A DNA stretch of 15,155 nucleotides from DATACQ01 sp036555515. Its GTDB lineage: Bacteria; Desulfobacterota; Binatia; UBA9968. The notes beneath the pieces were generated by a model. It was not told where the DNA came from. It ran no database searches and saw nothing but the letters and a program-made list of their open reading frames with translations. The position numbers and the translations under genes were made by a program. The stretch covers positions 1-15,155 of the forward strand of contig DATBLC010000059.1 in assembly GCA_036555515.1 (NCBI GenBank), read 5' to 3'. This document shows positions 1-6,395 of the stretch, piece by piece (the first letter of the stretch is position 1; each line of letters opens with the position of its first letter).

Positions 1-1059
1 GATCTCAAGCTGGTGGTTAAGGTCGCCCGCGCCGATCCTTTCCGCACCCCAACGGAGCAGCTCTAACGGCTGAACCACTCGCCGGGCGACAAAGATGCTC
101 GCCAGTAGCGCCATGCCAAGTCCGATCAAAAGCAGACTCGAGGTGCGAAACACGGAGGCATAGAGCGGCGCGTAGGCCTCATCCAAGGGCTGCTCGATGA
201 TGACAGCCCAGTCAAGGCTCGGGATCAACATGTACGAAGCAAACACTTTGTTGCCCTGATGGCTTTCGGCATTTATACTTTGCCCTTTTTCCACTGGCGA
301 ACGGCTTTGAAAAGCGGCTTGCACCGGGGCAAGTTGGGCAAGATTTTTTCGTCCGAGGACCAGACTCAGGTCAGGATGGGCCACTAGATCGCCCGAACGG
401 GTCACAATATACGCATAGCCCGCTTTCCCGACCTTTATGTCCTGGATAACTTCCCAGATATATTTCAGATTGACCTTTGCCCAAAGAATCCCAATAAGGT
501 CCCCAACAAAGCGTTCAACAGGAACCGTGATATGGTTATAAGGTTCGGAACCGCGAGCGAAATACACCTGACCAATAAAAGATTTTCCGTTCTTTGCGGT
601 TTCGAATGCGGCCCGCGGTGGCAGCTCCTCCTTATCCTCCGGTAGAATCGCCCTGAACCGGGACGCCTGGAGATGGATGCGGCCGGTAAGGTCAAGCGCG
701 GCCACTTCCTCGATTGCCGGTGTTACCAGCAGGAGCCTTGTCAACTCAGACTGGAACTCGTCTGATAATCCCTTGCGTGCAATCACAGGACTCTTCGTTG
801 CCGTCCGCAAGGCAGTCTCGATCTGGTCAATGAACTGTTCGACCTTAAACGCGGCAGCCGCCGCTACTTCCTGCTGAAAAAGACTCACGTTTTCGCGACT
901 CTCGCGATAGCGATAATAAATTTCCAGAAGACCACTGGTGATGAGACCGCCCCCAATGAGGATCACAGAGATTAAAAAGTAGTCCCGAACCAGCCGGCCG
1001 CGGCGCCGCCCGTGTCTATTTTTGATTATCGATTCTAGATTTTCGATTGATTTGAGCAT
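1..1059 (-). CDS. Membrane sensor with periplasmic dCache domain and HAMP segment (partial, C-terminus beyond left edge)
   Basis: The minus-strand frame stays open from an ATG at 1059 to the window edge (353 residues, no stop). Seen: a basic cytoplasmic N-terminus, a first membrane segment at about residues 27-47, an extracytoplasmic region of about 250 residues, a second membrane segment at about 304-326, then a HAMP segment (VVQPLELLRWGAERIGAGDL, from about 328). The extracytoplasmic part contains the Cache-like stretch GYAYIVTRSGDLVAHPDLS (about 213-231), typical of dCache_1 ligand-sensing domains. Family knowledge: such proteins continue into a histidine kinase, diguanylate cyclase, adenylate cyclase or methyl-accepting output domain; which one is not visible. 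The nearest Shine-Dalgarno-like AGGAG lies about 25 bases upstream of the ATG, so the exact start is uncertain; an in-frame TGA at 1126-1128 bounds it. It lies 91 bases downstream of two binding-protein genes on the same strand, probably co-transcribed. Confidence 0.85.
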   Translation of the reverse strand, partial: MLKSIENLESIIKNRHGRRRGRLVRDYFLISVILIGGGLITSGLLEIYYRYRESRENVSLFQQEVAAAAAFKVEQFIDQIETALRTATKSPVIARKGLSDEFQSELTRLLLVTPAIEEVAALDLTGRIHLQASRFRAILPEDKEELPPRAAFETAKNGKSFIGQVYFARGSEPYNHITVPVERFVGDLIGILWAKVNLKYIWEVIQDIKVGKAGYAYIVTRSGDLVAHPDLSLVLGRKNLAQLAPVQAAFQSRSPVEKGQSINAESHQGNKVFASYMLIPSLDWAVIIEQPLDEAYAPLYASVFRTSSLLLIGLGMALLASIFVARRVVQPLELLRWGAERIGAGDLNHQLEI

Positions 1060-1150
1060 GAACGTCGTGATGCTGACCGCCAGTCTCCTTATTGCAATTG
1101 GGCGATTATTCGTCGAACTGCTTGTTCAATCTAAAATCGGCAACTGAGAA

Positions 1151-2128
1151 TCATCTAATCACCCGGTCCGCGCGCTGTAGCACCTCGGGCGGGATCGATA
1201 AACCGATCTCTTTCGCAGCCTTAAGATTGATGGCGAACTCGGCCGCCATAGGTCTTTCCACAGGGAGGTCTGAGGGTTTTGCGCCTTTGAGAATTCGATC
1301 GACGTAATAGGCAGCGCGCTTTGGCATCACAGGGAGGTTCGGTCCGTAAGACATCAGGCCTCCATCAGTGACGTATGAAGTCAGCGGATAGATCGCGGGA
1401 AGCCGGCTGCGAGAGGCAAACTCAATAATTTTGCTCCTGTGACGATTCGTTCTAGGAGACGGTCTTACCATTAGCCCGTTCACCCATTTACTGGGTGCGG
1501 TTTCGAACAGTCTTTCCAGTTCATCAGAATGGTTGAACGGCAGGCGCTCTAGCTGTACTCCAGACGAACGGCTTACGGCTTCGAGTGTTTTCCAGTCGAC
1601 ACTGATCGTCGGGCCGAGAACGGCCACATGCGAAACGCTGCGCACCGCCTCTTTCAGAAGCTGCAGTCGCTTTGAGTCTATTGGCCCCAGATCGTTAGTG
1701 AGCCCGGTAATGTTCCCACGGGGACGAGCCAGACTCGCTACATAGCCTAACGCAACAGGATCAGAAACTACGACCATGACGATCGGTATCTTATGGGTCG
1801 CGTTTTTTGCAGCTGGAATCGCTGAAGAACTCGCTACAACTATGACATCTACCTTCAGGTCGACCAGTTCTGCGGCGAGCTTGGGAAGTTGATCGTATCT
1901 TTCTTTTGCGAATCGAGCCTCAAAGGCGATATTCCTGCCAGGAAACCAACCAAGTTCTCGCAGCCCCCGCACAAAGTGCGGGTTAATTGTTGGTCCGTGT
2001 CGAACCGACAGCCAGCCGATTGCAGGGATTTTTTTCGTTTGAGCTTCAGCGACGTGGACGAGAATTAGCGTTGAAACAACCACCGTAATAACGGCGCTTT
2101 TTCTACTGCATTGGAGGATCCCTAGCAT
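1151..2128 (-). CDS. ABC transporter substrate-binding protein, PF04392 family (second tandem copy)
   Basis: Periplasmic binding protein of about 325 residues, the usual length for the ABC_sub_bind (PF04392) family. Seen: an N-terminal hydrophobic signal segment ending HVAEA before QTKKIP, then family hallmarks in order: IGWLSV, LRELGW, YDQLPKLAAELV, LKVDVIVV, IPIVMVVVSDPV, ASLARPRGNITGL, KRLQLLKEA, and a C-terminal YYVDRILKGAKPSDLPVE block followed by INLKAAKEIGL. No lipobox cysteine follows the signal, so a soluble periplasmic protein is expected. The start may be the GTG at 2131 or the ATG at 2128; both overlap the TGA of the upstream paralog (2130-2128), implying translational coupling. 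It is about two thirds identical by eye to that paralog. No permease or ATPase gene is adjacent, so transport versus sensing is open. The ligand cannot be read from sequence. Confidence 0.9.
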   Translation of the reverse strand: MLGILQCSRKSAVITVVVSTLILVHVAEAQTKKIPAIGWLSVRHGPTINPHFVRGLRELGWFPGRNIAFEARFAKERYDQLPKLAAELVDLKVDVIVVASSSAIPAAKNATHKIPIVMVVVSDPVALGYVASLARPRGNITGLTNDLGPIDSKRLQLLKEAVRSVSHVAVLGPTISVDWKTLEAVSRSSGVQLERLPFNHSDELERLFETAPSKWVNGLMVRPSPRTNRHRSKIIEFASRSRLPAIYPLTSYVTDGGLMSYGPNLPVMPKRAAYYVDRILKGAKPSDLPVERPMAAEFAINLKAAKEIGLSIPPEVLQRADRVIR

Positions 2129-3090
2129 CACCTGATCACCTTATCTGCCCGCTGGAGCACCTCGGGCTGGATCTTGAGACCGGCTTCTTTCGCAGTCTTG
2201 AGATTGATCGATAATTTGGCCGCCATGGGTCGTTCCACAGGGAGATCCGAAGGCTTCGTTCCTTTGAGGATCTTATCCACGTAGTAGGCAGCCCGCCTAA
2301 ACAGGACAGCATTGTTCGGTCCGTAGGACATCAAGCCGCCATCAGCAACGTAAATGGGTGTCGGATAAATTGCTGGGAGTCGGTACTGAGATGCGAACTT
2401 GATTATTTTGTTCCGGTGCAAATTCGTCCAGGCACTGGCGGCTACTAATAACCCGTTCACCCGAGTTGTCCGGGTGGCTTGGAACACGATTTCTAGCTCG
2501 TCGGAACGTTTGAATCTCGGCAACTTGTGTAACTCTATTCCTAACGCACGACTCACATTTTCCATCATTTTCCAATCGACAAGGCCTGTTGGGTCGAAAA
2601 TTGCCACACGCGCCACGGTCCCTATTGCTTCTTTGAGAAGCTGGAGTCGTTTTCCATCTAATGGGCCTAGATCGTTGCTTAGTCCGGTGATATTCCCGCC
2701 CGGCCGCGCGAAGCTGGCTAAGTACCCCCTGGAAACAGGATCGCCAGCAATGGCCATGACAATGGGTATCGCTCTGGTCGCGTTCTTGGCAGCGGTAATT
2801 GCGGGCGCATCCGCTGTAACTATGACATCCACTTTCAGTTGGACCAGTTCCGCTGCAAGCTTGGGGAGCTGATCATATTTTTCCCGTGCGAATCGAGTTT
2901 CAACAACGAAATTCTGGCCGTTTAACCAGCCTAGTTCACGCATTCCCCACCTAAAATGCGGATTAACTCTGGGTCCATGTCCAACCGACAGCCAGCCAAC
3001 CCGGGGGATTTTTTTCGTTTGAGCTTCAGCGACGTGGACAAAGATCAATATTAGAATGACCAGCGTAATCACGGCTCTTTTTGCAATCAT
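2128..3090 (-). CDS. ABC transporter substrate-binding protein, PF04392 family (first tandem copy)
   Basis: First gene of the minus-strand operon, 320 residues. A signal peptide is evident (MIAKRAVITLVILILIFVH then VAEA before QTKK; cleavage probably after residue 23). Family blocks: VGWLSVGHGP, MRELGWLNGQN, YDQLPKLAAELVQLKVDVIV, IPIVMAIAGDPV, ASFARPGGNITGLSNDLGP, GKRLQLLKEAIG, and RAAYYVDKILKGTKPSDLPV near the C-terminus. The PGGNITG block is intact here, whereas the second copy has PRGNITG. The start is ATG at 3090, the only Met that gives a complete signal peptide; no clear Shine-Dalgarno precedes it, and a short GCGG-TTT-CCGC hairpin abuts the start. A sigma-70-like promoter lies about 100 bases upstream. 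These proteins bind small organic ligands in the periplasm for ABC uptake; no ABC membrane or ATPase subunit is in the window. Confidence 0.92.
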   Translation of the reverse strand: MIAKRAVITLVILILIFVHVAEAQTKKIPRVGWLSVGHGPRVNPHFRWGMRELGWLNGQNFVVETRFAREKYDQLPKLAAELVQLKVDVIVTADAPAITAAKNATRAIPIVMAIAGDPVSRGYLASFARPGGNITGLSNDLGPLDGKRLQLLKEAIGTVARVAIFDPTGLVDWKMMENVSRALGIELHKLPRFKRSDELEIVFQATRTTRVNGLLVAASAWTNLHRNKIIKFASQYRLPAIYPTPIYVADGGLMSYGPNNAVLFRRAAYYVDKILKGTKPSDLPVERPMAAKLSINLKTAKEAGLKIQPEVLQRADKVIR

Positions 3091-3187
3091 GGCGGAAACC
3101 GCAAAATCGACTAGTCAACCTGCGCGCCAGATCAGTGGCGATTTGAACGCATTGCCAAATTCGATAGGTAAACGTTATCGGGTTCAG

Positions 3188-3216
3188 CTTATATTCCTTG
3201 CAGGACAGAATGCCAA
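3188..3216 (-). promoter_or_regulatory. Sigma-70-type promoter of the binding-protein/sensor operon, overlapping a direct repeat
   Basis: Reading the minus strand, TTGGCA (3216-3211) is followed after exactly 17 bases by TATAAG (3193-3188). Each hexamer matches the sigma-70 consensus at five of six positions. Transcription would start near 3181, leaving a leader of about 90 bases before the ATG at 3090. The -35 hexamer lies inside one of two identical TGCCAAG heptamers (plus-strand 3211-3217 and 3223-3229, 12 bases apart), placed as an activator or repressor site might be. The promoter call rests on consensus match and position only. Confidence 0.55.
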
Positions 3217-3314
3217 GAGTCGTGCCAAGGTTGATAATGGGTAGAAGTTTTCTAATGGGTTAATACACAACGCGAATTTGACGAGACCGAAATTGTAGAA
3301 CGCGGCGGGCGTGG

Positions 3315-3343
3315 GGTTTTTTACCCACCCTGTATAAAAAACC
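3315..3343. repeat. Perfect 9-bp inverted repeat (AT-rich hairpin)
   Basis: GGTTTTTTA (3315-3323) and TAAAAAACC (3335-3343) are exact reverse complements separated by 11 bases. It lies between two outward-facing promoters and follows no gene end, so an ordinary terminator role is unlikely. It may be a regulatory or structural element. Confidence 0.5.
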
Positions 3344-3566
3344 ACATAGGGGCGTCGGAAAGAATCGGCATCTATCGAACGACGAAGTTTGTATCCATGC
3401 CGGGGCTCTAAACCCGGTCGTGGGCGCGTTGCCGGGCAGGACGTAGAAGAAAAAATTGTTCATATACCCTAGATTTGACTTGACATCCCGTTATCTGATA
3501 GCGGTCAAAACATAAGGGGGTTTCGGGCCGATGTAACTTATTTTTTCTGTCCGGAGGGGACTGATC

Positions 3567-3595
3567 TTGACGGTTGTTATGGAAATCCTTATTAT
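3567..3595 (+). promoter_or_regulatory. Sigma-70-type promoter of the peroxiredoxin gene
   Basis: TTGACG (3567-3572), a 17-base spacer, then TATTAT (3590-3595). Each hexamer matches the consensus at five of six positions with ideal spacing, and an AT-rich tract lies upstream near 3537-3548. Transcription would start near 3602, giving a leader of about 85 bases before the ATG at 3688, which has a strong AGGAGG site at 3676-3681. Confidence 0.6.
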
Positions 3596-3687
3596 TCCGC
3601 CGGCCAAGCGTAAAAACAAATTATCGCTGTTCATCCTTTAGAGAAGAGAGATGAGCGGCGCAAGAACAATCTACTAGGAGGCATGTT

Positions 3688-4347
3688 ATGGCACTTCATA
3701 TCAACGAAGAGGCTCCCAATTTTACCGCGGAGACTACCGAAGGCCCGATCAACTTTCATGAATGGATTGGCAACGGATGGGCCATTCTGTTTTCGCACCC
3801 CAAGGACTTCACGCCGGTCTGCACCACCGAGCTGGGGTACATGGCAGGGCTCAAATCGGAATTCGAGAAACGCAACTGCAAGATAATCGGCCTGAGCATC
3901 GACCCCGTGACGGATCACAAGAAATGGTCCAAGGATATCGAGGAAACCCAGGGCCATGCGGTGAACTATCCGATCATCGGCGATTTTGATCTGAAGGTCG
4001 CCAAACTTTACGACATGATTCACCCCAGCGTCAGCGGGACGGCCGAGGGGCGGACGGCGGCGGACAATGCCACGGTCCGTTCGGTGTTTGTCATCGGTCC
4101 GGACAAGAAAATCAAACTGATGCTCACGTATCCCATGTCGACGGGACGTAATTTTGACGAGGTGCTACGTGTCGTGGACTCAATGCAGTTAACGGCCAAG
4201 CATCAGGTCGCCACACCGGTCAATTGGAAGCAGGGTGATGACGTCATCATCGTCACGTCGGTGTCTGATGATGAAGCAAAGAAGAAATACCCTCAGGGGT
4301 TTAAAACACTGAAACCGTATCTCCGGCTCGTCTCGCAGCCCAAGTAG
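3688..4347 (+). CDS. 1-Cys peroxiredoxin (Prx6 family)
   Basis: 219-residue thiol peroxidase that reduces hydrogen peroxide, organic peroxides or peroxynitrite in the cytoplasm. Seen: the AhpC/TSA-fold active-site block FSHPKDFTPVCTTELG with peroxidatic Cys45 and Thr42, the conserved active-site Arg at residue 131 (TVRSVFVIGP), and a C-terminal 1-cysPrx domain from about 160 (TPVNWKQGDDVIIVTSVSDD) typical of Prx6-type enzymes. The length fits the family. The only other cysteine is Cys64, not at a usual resolving position, which supports a 1-Cys mechanism; an external thiol would be needed for recycling and none is encoded nearby. The start is the ATG at 3688, six bases after a perfect AGGAGG; the ATG at 3683 is too close to that site and out of frame. 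Its own promoter is predicted at 3567-3595. No terminator is visible before the UbiD gene 220 bases downstream, so read-through is possible. Confidence 0.95.
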   Translation: MALHINEEAPNFTAETTEGPINFHEWIGNGWAILFSHPKDFTPVCTTELGYMAGLKSEFEKRNCKIIGLSIDPVTDHKKWSKDIEETQGHAVNYPIIGDFDLKVAKLYDMIHPSVSGTAEGRTAADNATVRSVFVIGPDKKIKLMLTYPMSTGRNFDEVLRVVDSMQLTAKHQVATPVNWKQGDDVIIVTSVSDDEAKKKYPQGFKTLKPYLRLVSQPK

Positions 4348-4491
4348 AACGACACATGGAATAACTCGAAGACGCGCTGATGGCTCGCGCCGTCGGTGGC
4401 GTAACTTGGGGTCTCCTTTGCAGCGTTAGGATCTTTTGTTGACCGTCAGTTTCCCTGCCGGCAAGGCGCGCCGGTTCGTTTTACATTATTC

Positions 4492-4512
4492 ATCGTTGAA
4501 ACGTGAAACGAT
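4492..4512. repeat. Short inverted repeat upstream of the UbiD gene
   Basis: ATCGTT (4492-4497) and AACGAT (4507-4512) are exact reverse complements 9 bases apart, about 55 bases before the UbiD start codon. The loop carries GAAACGTGA, repeating the GAAACG word. It could be an operator, but six-base arms can arise by chance. Confidence 0.25.
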
Positions 4513-4567
4513 TGCTTTGACTCCGGTGGCGATTTGCACGGCGGGAAATTCATGGCTGAGAGGTGGT

Positions 4568-6013
4568 ATGCCCAAGAGCCTGAACACGTTTATTGAAGAC
4601 TGCCAAAAAGAAATTCCCAATGAAATCATCCATATCACGAAAACCATCGATCCGGCGCACTATGATGCCACCGCGATCGTCAAACACCTCGGCGCGCAGA
4701 AAAAATTTCCCATCACGATTTTCGACCGCCCGTTAAATCTGCGCGGCCAGGTGAGCGAGTTCAAGCTCGTCCTCAACTGCGAAATCTCCCAGCGAAAAAC
4801 CCAGATCGCTTTGAATTTTCCCCGGTCCATGACCCGAGGCGAAATGGCCGAAGCTTGCCTGGCACGCGAAGCGCAGCCGATTTCGCCGGTCATCGTCGAC
4901 CGGAAAGATGCGCCGGTGAAACAAGTCGTGAAGCGCGGCGGCGACGTCGATCTCTACCAGTTGCCCTTTATGCGGCACTATGAAATGGACGGCGGTCCCT
5001 ATAGCACGCTGTCGACGATTACCCGCGACCGCAAGAGCGGCATCTACAATTGCTCGTATCATCGCATGGAGATCAAGTCTGAGAATTGCACCGCGCTCTA
5101 TGCCTCACCGCGCCATTTGTGGCGCATGTACCGCGATTACGAAGAACAAAATCTGGAGACTCCCGTGGCGACGGTGATGGGGCACCACCCCGCCTATCAT
5201 ATCGGCGCTTGCTATACCGGTCCCTTCGAGGTCAGCGAGTTCGATATTATCGGCGGTTATCTCCAGGAACCACTGCGGCTCACGCCTTCGGAGACCTGGG
5301 GCGCTGATTTGTTGATCCCGGCGGACGCCGAGATCGTTATCGAAGGCGCGCTTATTCCCGGCAAGCGCGTCGTCGAGGGACCTTTCGGTGAAGCGCCCGG
5401 CTATCTTGGCCCGCAACGTTTCATCAGGTGCGTCGAATACGAGGTCCGGGCGATCAATTACCGGAAGGGGGCGATGTACCAGTCGGTGATTACGCCGGAA
5501 GGCGACAAGCCGTGGATGGATTTACCGCGCGAGGGCGCGTATCTAAGACGCTGCCGCGAAGCGGTGCCGGGCGTCAAGGCCGTGTGCAAGCTCGGAAGGC
5601 AGGCGAATTATAATATTTTCATCTCGATGACGAAGATGTCGGAGGGCGATCCGGGACGGGCCGCCGCCGCGGCATTGACCTTCGACCATGCCAAGAATGT
5701 TTTCGTGTTCGACGACGACATCGACGTCTACGATCCGACCGACGTTCTCTGGGCGTTGGCCACCCGGGTCCAACCGCACCGGCAAGTGTCGATCATGCCA
5801 CCGCTGTTCCGCGGCAACATGCTCGATCCTTCACTGGAGGACGAGATCAAAACTTCCTGCATGATCATCGACGCCACCCGTCCGCTGGATCGGCCGTTTT
5901 CGCCGGTATCGAAGTGTCCGGATGACGCGATGGCGCGGATCAAGCTGGAAGACTATGTCCCGGGTGAAATCTTGCAGCATATTCCCATCGACCGGACGAC
6001 CTATTGGGCGTGA
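4568..6013 (+). CDS. UbiD-family prenylated-FMN-dependent decarboxylase
   Basis: 481-residue enzyme of the UbiD family, which reversibly (de)carboxylates unsaturated, aromatic or heteroaromatic acids using prenylated FMN. Seen (numbering from ATG at 4568): the block ITRDRKSGIYNCSYHRM with Asn161 and Arg166, spaced like metal-binding N168 and catalytic R173 of fungal Fdc1; His183 (SPRHLWR) and Glu224 (SEFDIIGG) as probable metal and phosphate ligands; and VVEGPFGEAPGY with Glu270 and Glu275, matching Fdc1 E277 and E282. The E-R-E triad is therefore intact. The length is normal (about 450-500). The frame is open back to a TTG at 4436, but the added 44 residues do not look like the family and the ATG follows GAGAGG (4558-4563). 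No UbiX prenyltransferase lies in the window, so the cofactor must come from elsewhere. The sequence does not fix the substrate; a ubiquinone role is not implied. Confidence 0.93.
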   Translation: MPKSLNTFIEDCQKEIPNEIIHITKTIDPAHYDATAIVKHLGAQKKFPITIFDRPLNLRGQVSEFKLVLNCEISQRKTQIALNFPRSMTRGEMAEACLAREAQPISPVIVDRKDAPVKQVVKRGGDVDLYQLPFMRHYEMDGGPYSTLSTITRDRKSGIYNCSYHRMEIKSENCTALYASPRHLWRMYRDYEEQNLETPVATVMGHHPAYHIGACYTGPFEVSEFDIIGGYLQEPLRLTPSETWGADLLIPADAEIVIEGALIPGKRVVEGPFGEAPGYLGPQRFIRCVEYEVRAINYRKGAMYQSVITPEGDKPWMDLPREGAYLRRCREAVPGVKAVCKLGRQANYNIFISMTKMSEGDPGRAAAAALTFDHAKNVFVFDDDIDVYDPTDVLWALATRVQPHRQVSIMPPLFRGNMLDPSLEDEIKTSCMIIDATRPLDRPFSPVSKCPDDAMARIKLEDYVPGEILQHIPIDRTTYWA

Positions 6014-6056
6014 TAGAAATCAGGGATAACTCACCGCATTTTTTTCCCCCTGCAAT

Positions 6057-6311
6057 CTAGGGTTGAGGTTTCACACTGGCGCGTTGTTCGGGCTTCGAGT
6101 TTTCGGTCTCGATATAACCGAGTGATTTCCACTGATGCACGCATGCTTTTATGCGTGTGTCCGTGGCAAATTCGTGCGGCCCCAGTCCTACTTCGGCAGT
6201 GGAGCATCGTCTTATGTCCCCGGTCCTTGGATTTGTGAGCATGACAACGGGTGGAGTGCAGCTGCTCGCAAAAACCAATAGCGCGGCGAAGATGATTCGT
6301 TTTCCTGACAC
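6057..6311 (-). CDS. Small predicted lipoprotein of unknown function
   Basis: 84-residue protein starting at GTG (6311), six bases after an AGG-type ribosome site in AAAGG. Seen: a basic N-terminus, a hydrophobic stretch (IIFAALLVFASSC) and Cys18 in a loose lipobox, then a short polar domain with TNPRTGDIRRC and KACVHQWKSLGY. Cys36 and Cys57 could form a disulfide in the periplasm. From memory, small lipoproteins with a 'LTNP-x-TG ... C ... C-x-x-(W/Y)-x-x-x-GY' pattern recur in Gram-negative genomes; I cannot name a Pfam family. It lies 84 bases downstream of the HlyD adaptor on the same strand and converges on the UbiD gene. The function is unknown; the lipobox is weak (Ala at -3), so a plain secreted protein is possible. 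Confidence 0.7.
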   Translation of the reverse strand: MSGKRIIFAALLVFASSCTPPVVMLTNPRTGDIRRCSTAEVGLGPHEFATDTRIKACVHQWKSLGYIETENSKPEQRASVKPQP

Positions 6312-6395
6312 TTTTTACCTTTCATCCCTGACTTAATGAGTCATTGTAGTCGAAGAGTGACAATTTCGCGAGTAGTGTACGCCGCACCGCTTGTT

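Larger units (their letters stand above)
3091..3687. other. Divergent intergenic region with two promoters and hairpins
   Basis: About 600 bases between the minus-strand binding-protein operon and the plus-strand peroxiredoxin. It holds the outward-facing promoters listed separately and, between them, a structured stretch: a perfect 9-bp inverted repeat (GGTTTTTTA at 3315-3323 with TAAAAAACC at 3335-3343) and a GC-rich hairpin (CCGGG at 3400-3404 with CCCGG at 3413-3417). Short open frames here (3056-3244 plus, 3260-3463 minus) lack ribosome sites and family features and are not called as genes. Confidence 0.6.

Noticed and set aside
2399..2872. 157-codon plus-strand open frame inside the first binding-protein gene
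   Set aside because: It is antisense to a well-supported PF04392 gene, with serine-rich low-complexity peptide and no family features.
3211..3229. Sigma-54-like promoter on the minus strand (TTGGCACG-N4-TTGG)
   Set aside because: The -12 element has GG instead of GC at the required 10-base spacing, and the same bases form a better sigma-70 -35 hexamer with a matching -10 at 3188-3193.
3056..3463. Small open frames in the divergent spacer
   Set aside because: They overlap promoters or hairpins, have no ribosome sites and show no protein-like pattern.
3631..4023. 130-codon minus-strand open frame opposite the peroxiredoxin
   Set aside because: It is a shadow of the peroxiredoxin, whose active site, start and promoter are clear.
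4436..4567. TTG start extending the UbiD protein by 44 residues
   Set aside because: The extra residues do not resemble the family N-terminus and no ribosome site precedes the TTG, while ATG 4568 has one.
6014..6056. Bidirectional terminator between the UbiD and lipoprotein genes
   Set aside because: There is a T run (6042-6048), but the flanking CAGGG/CCCTG arms are only five bases with a loop of over 20, so no convincing hairpin.
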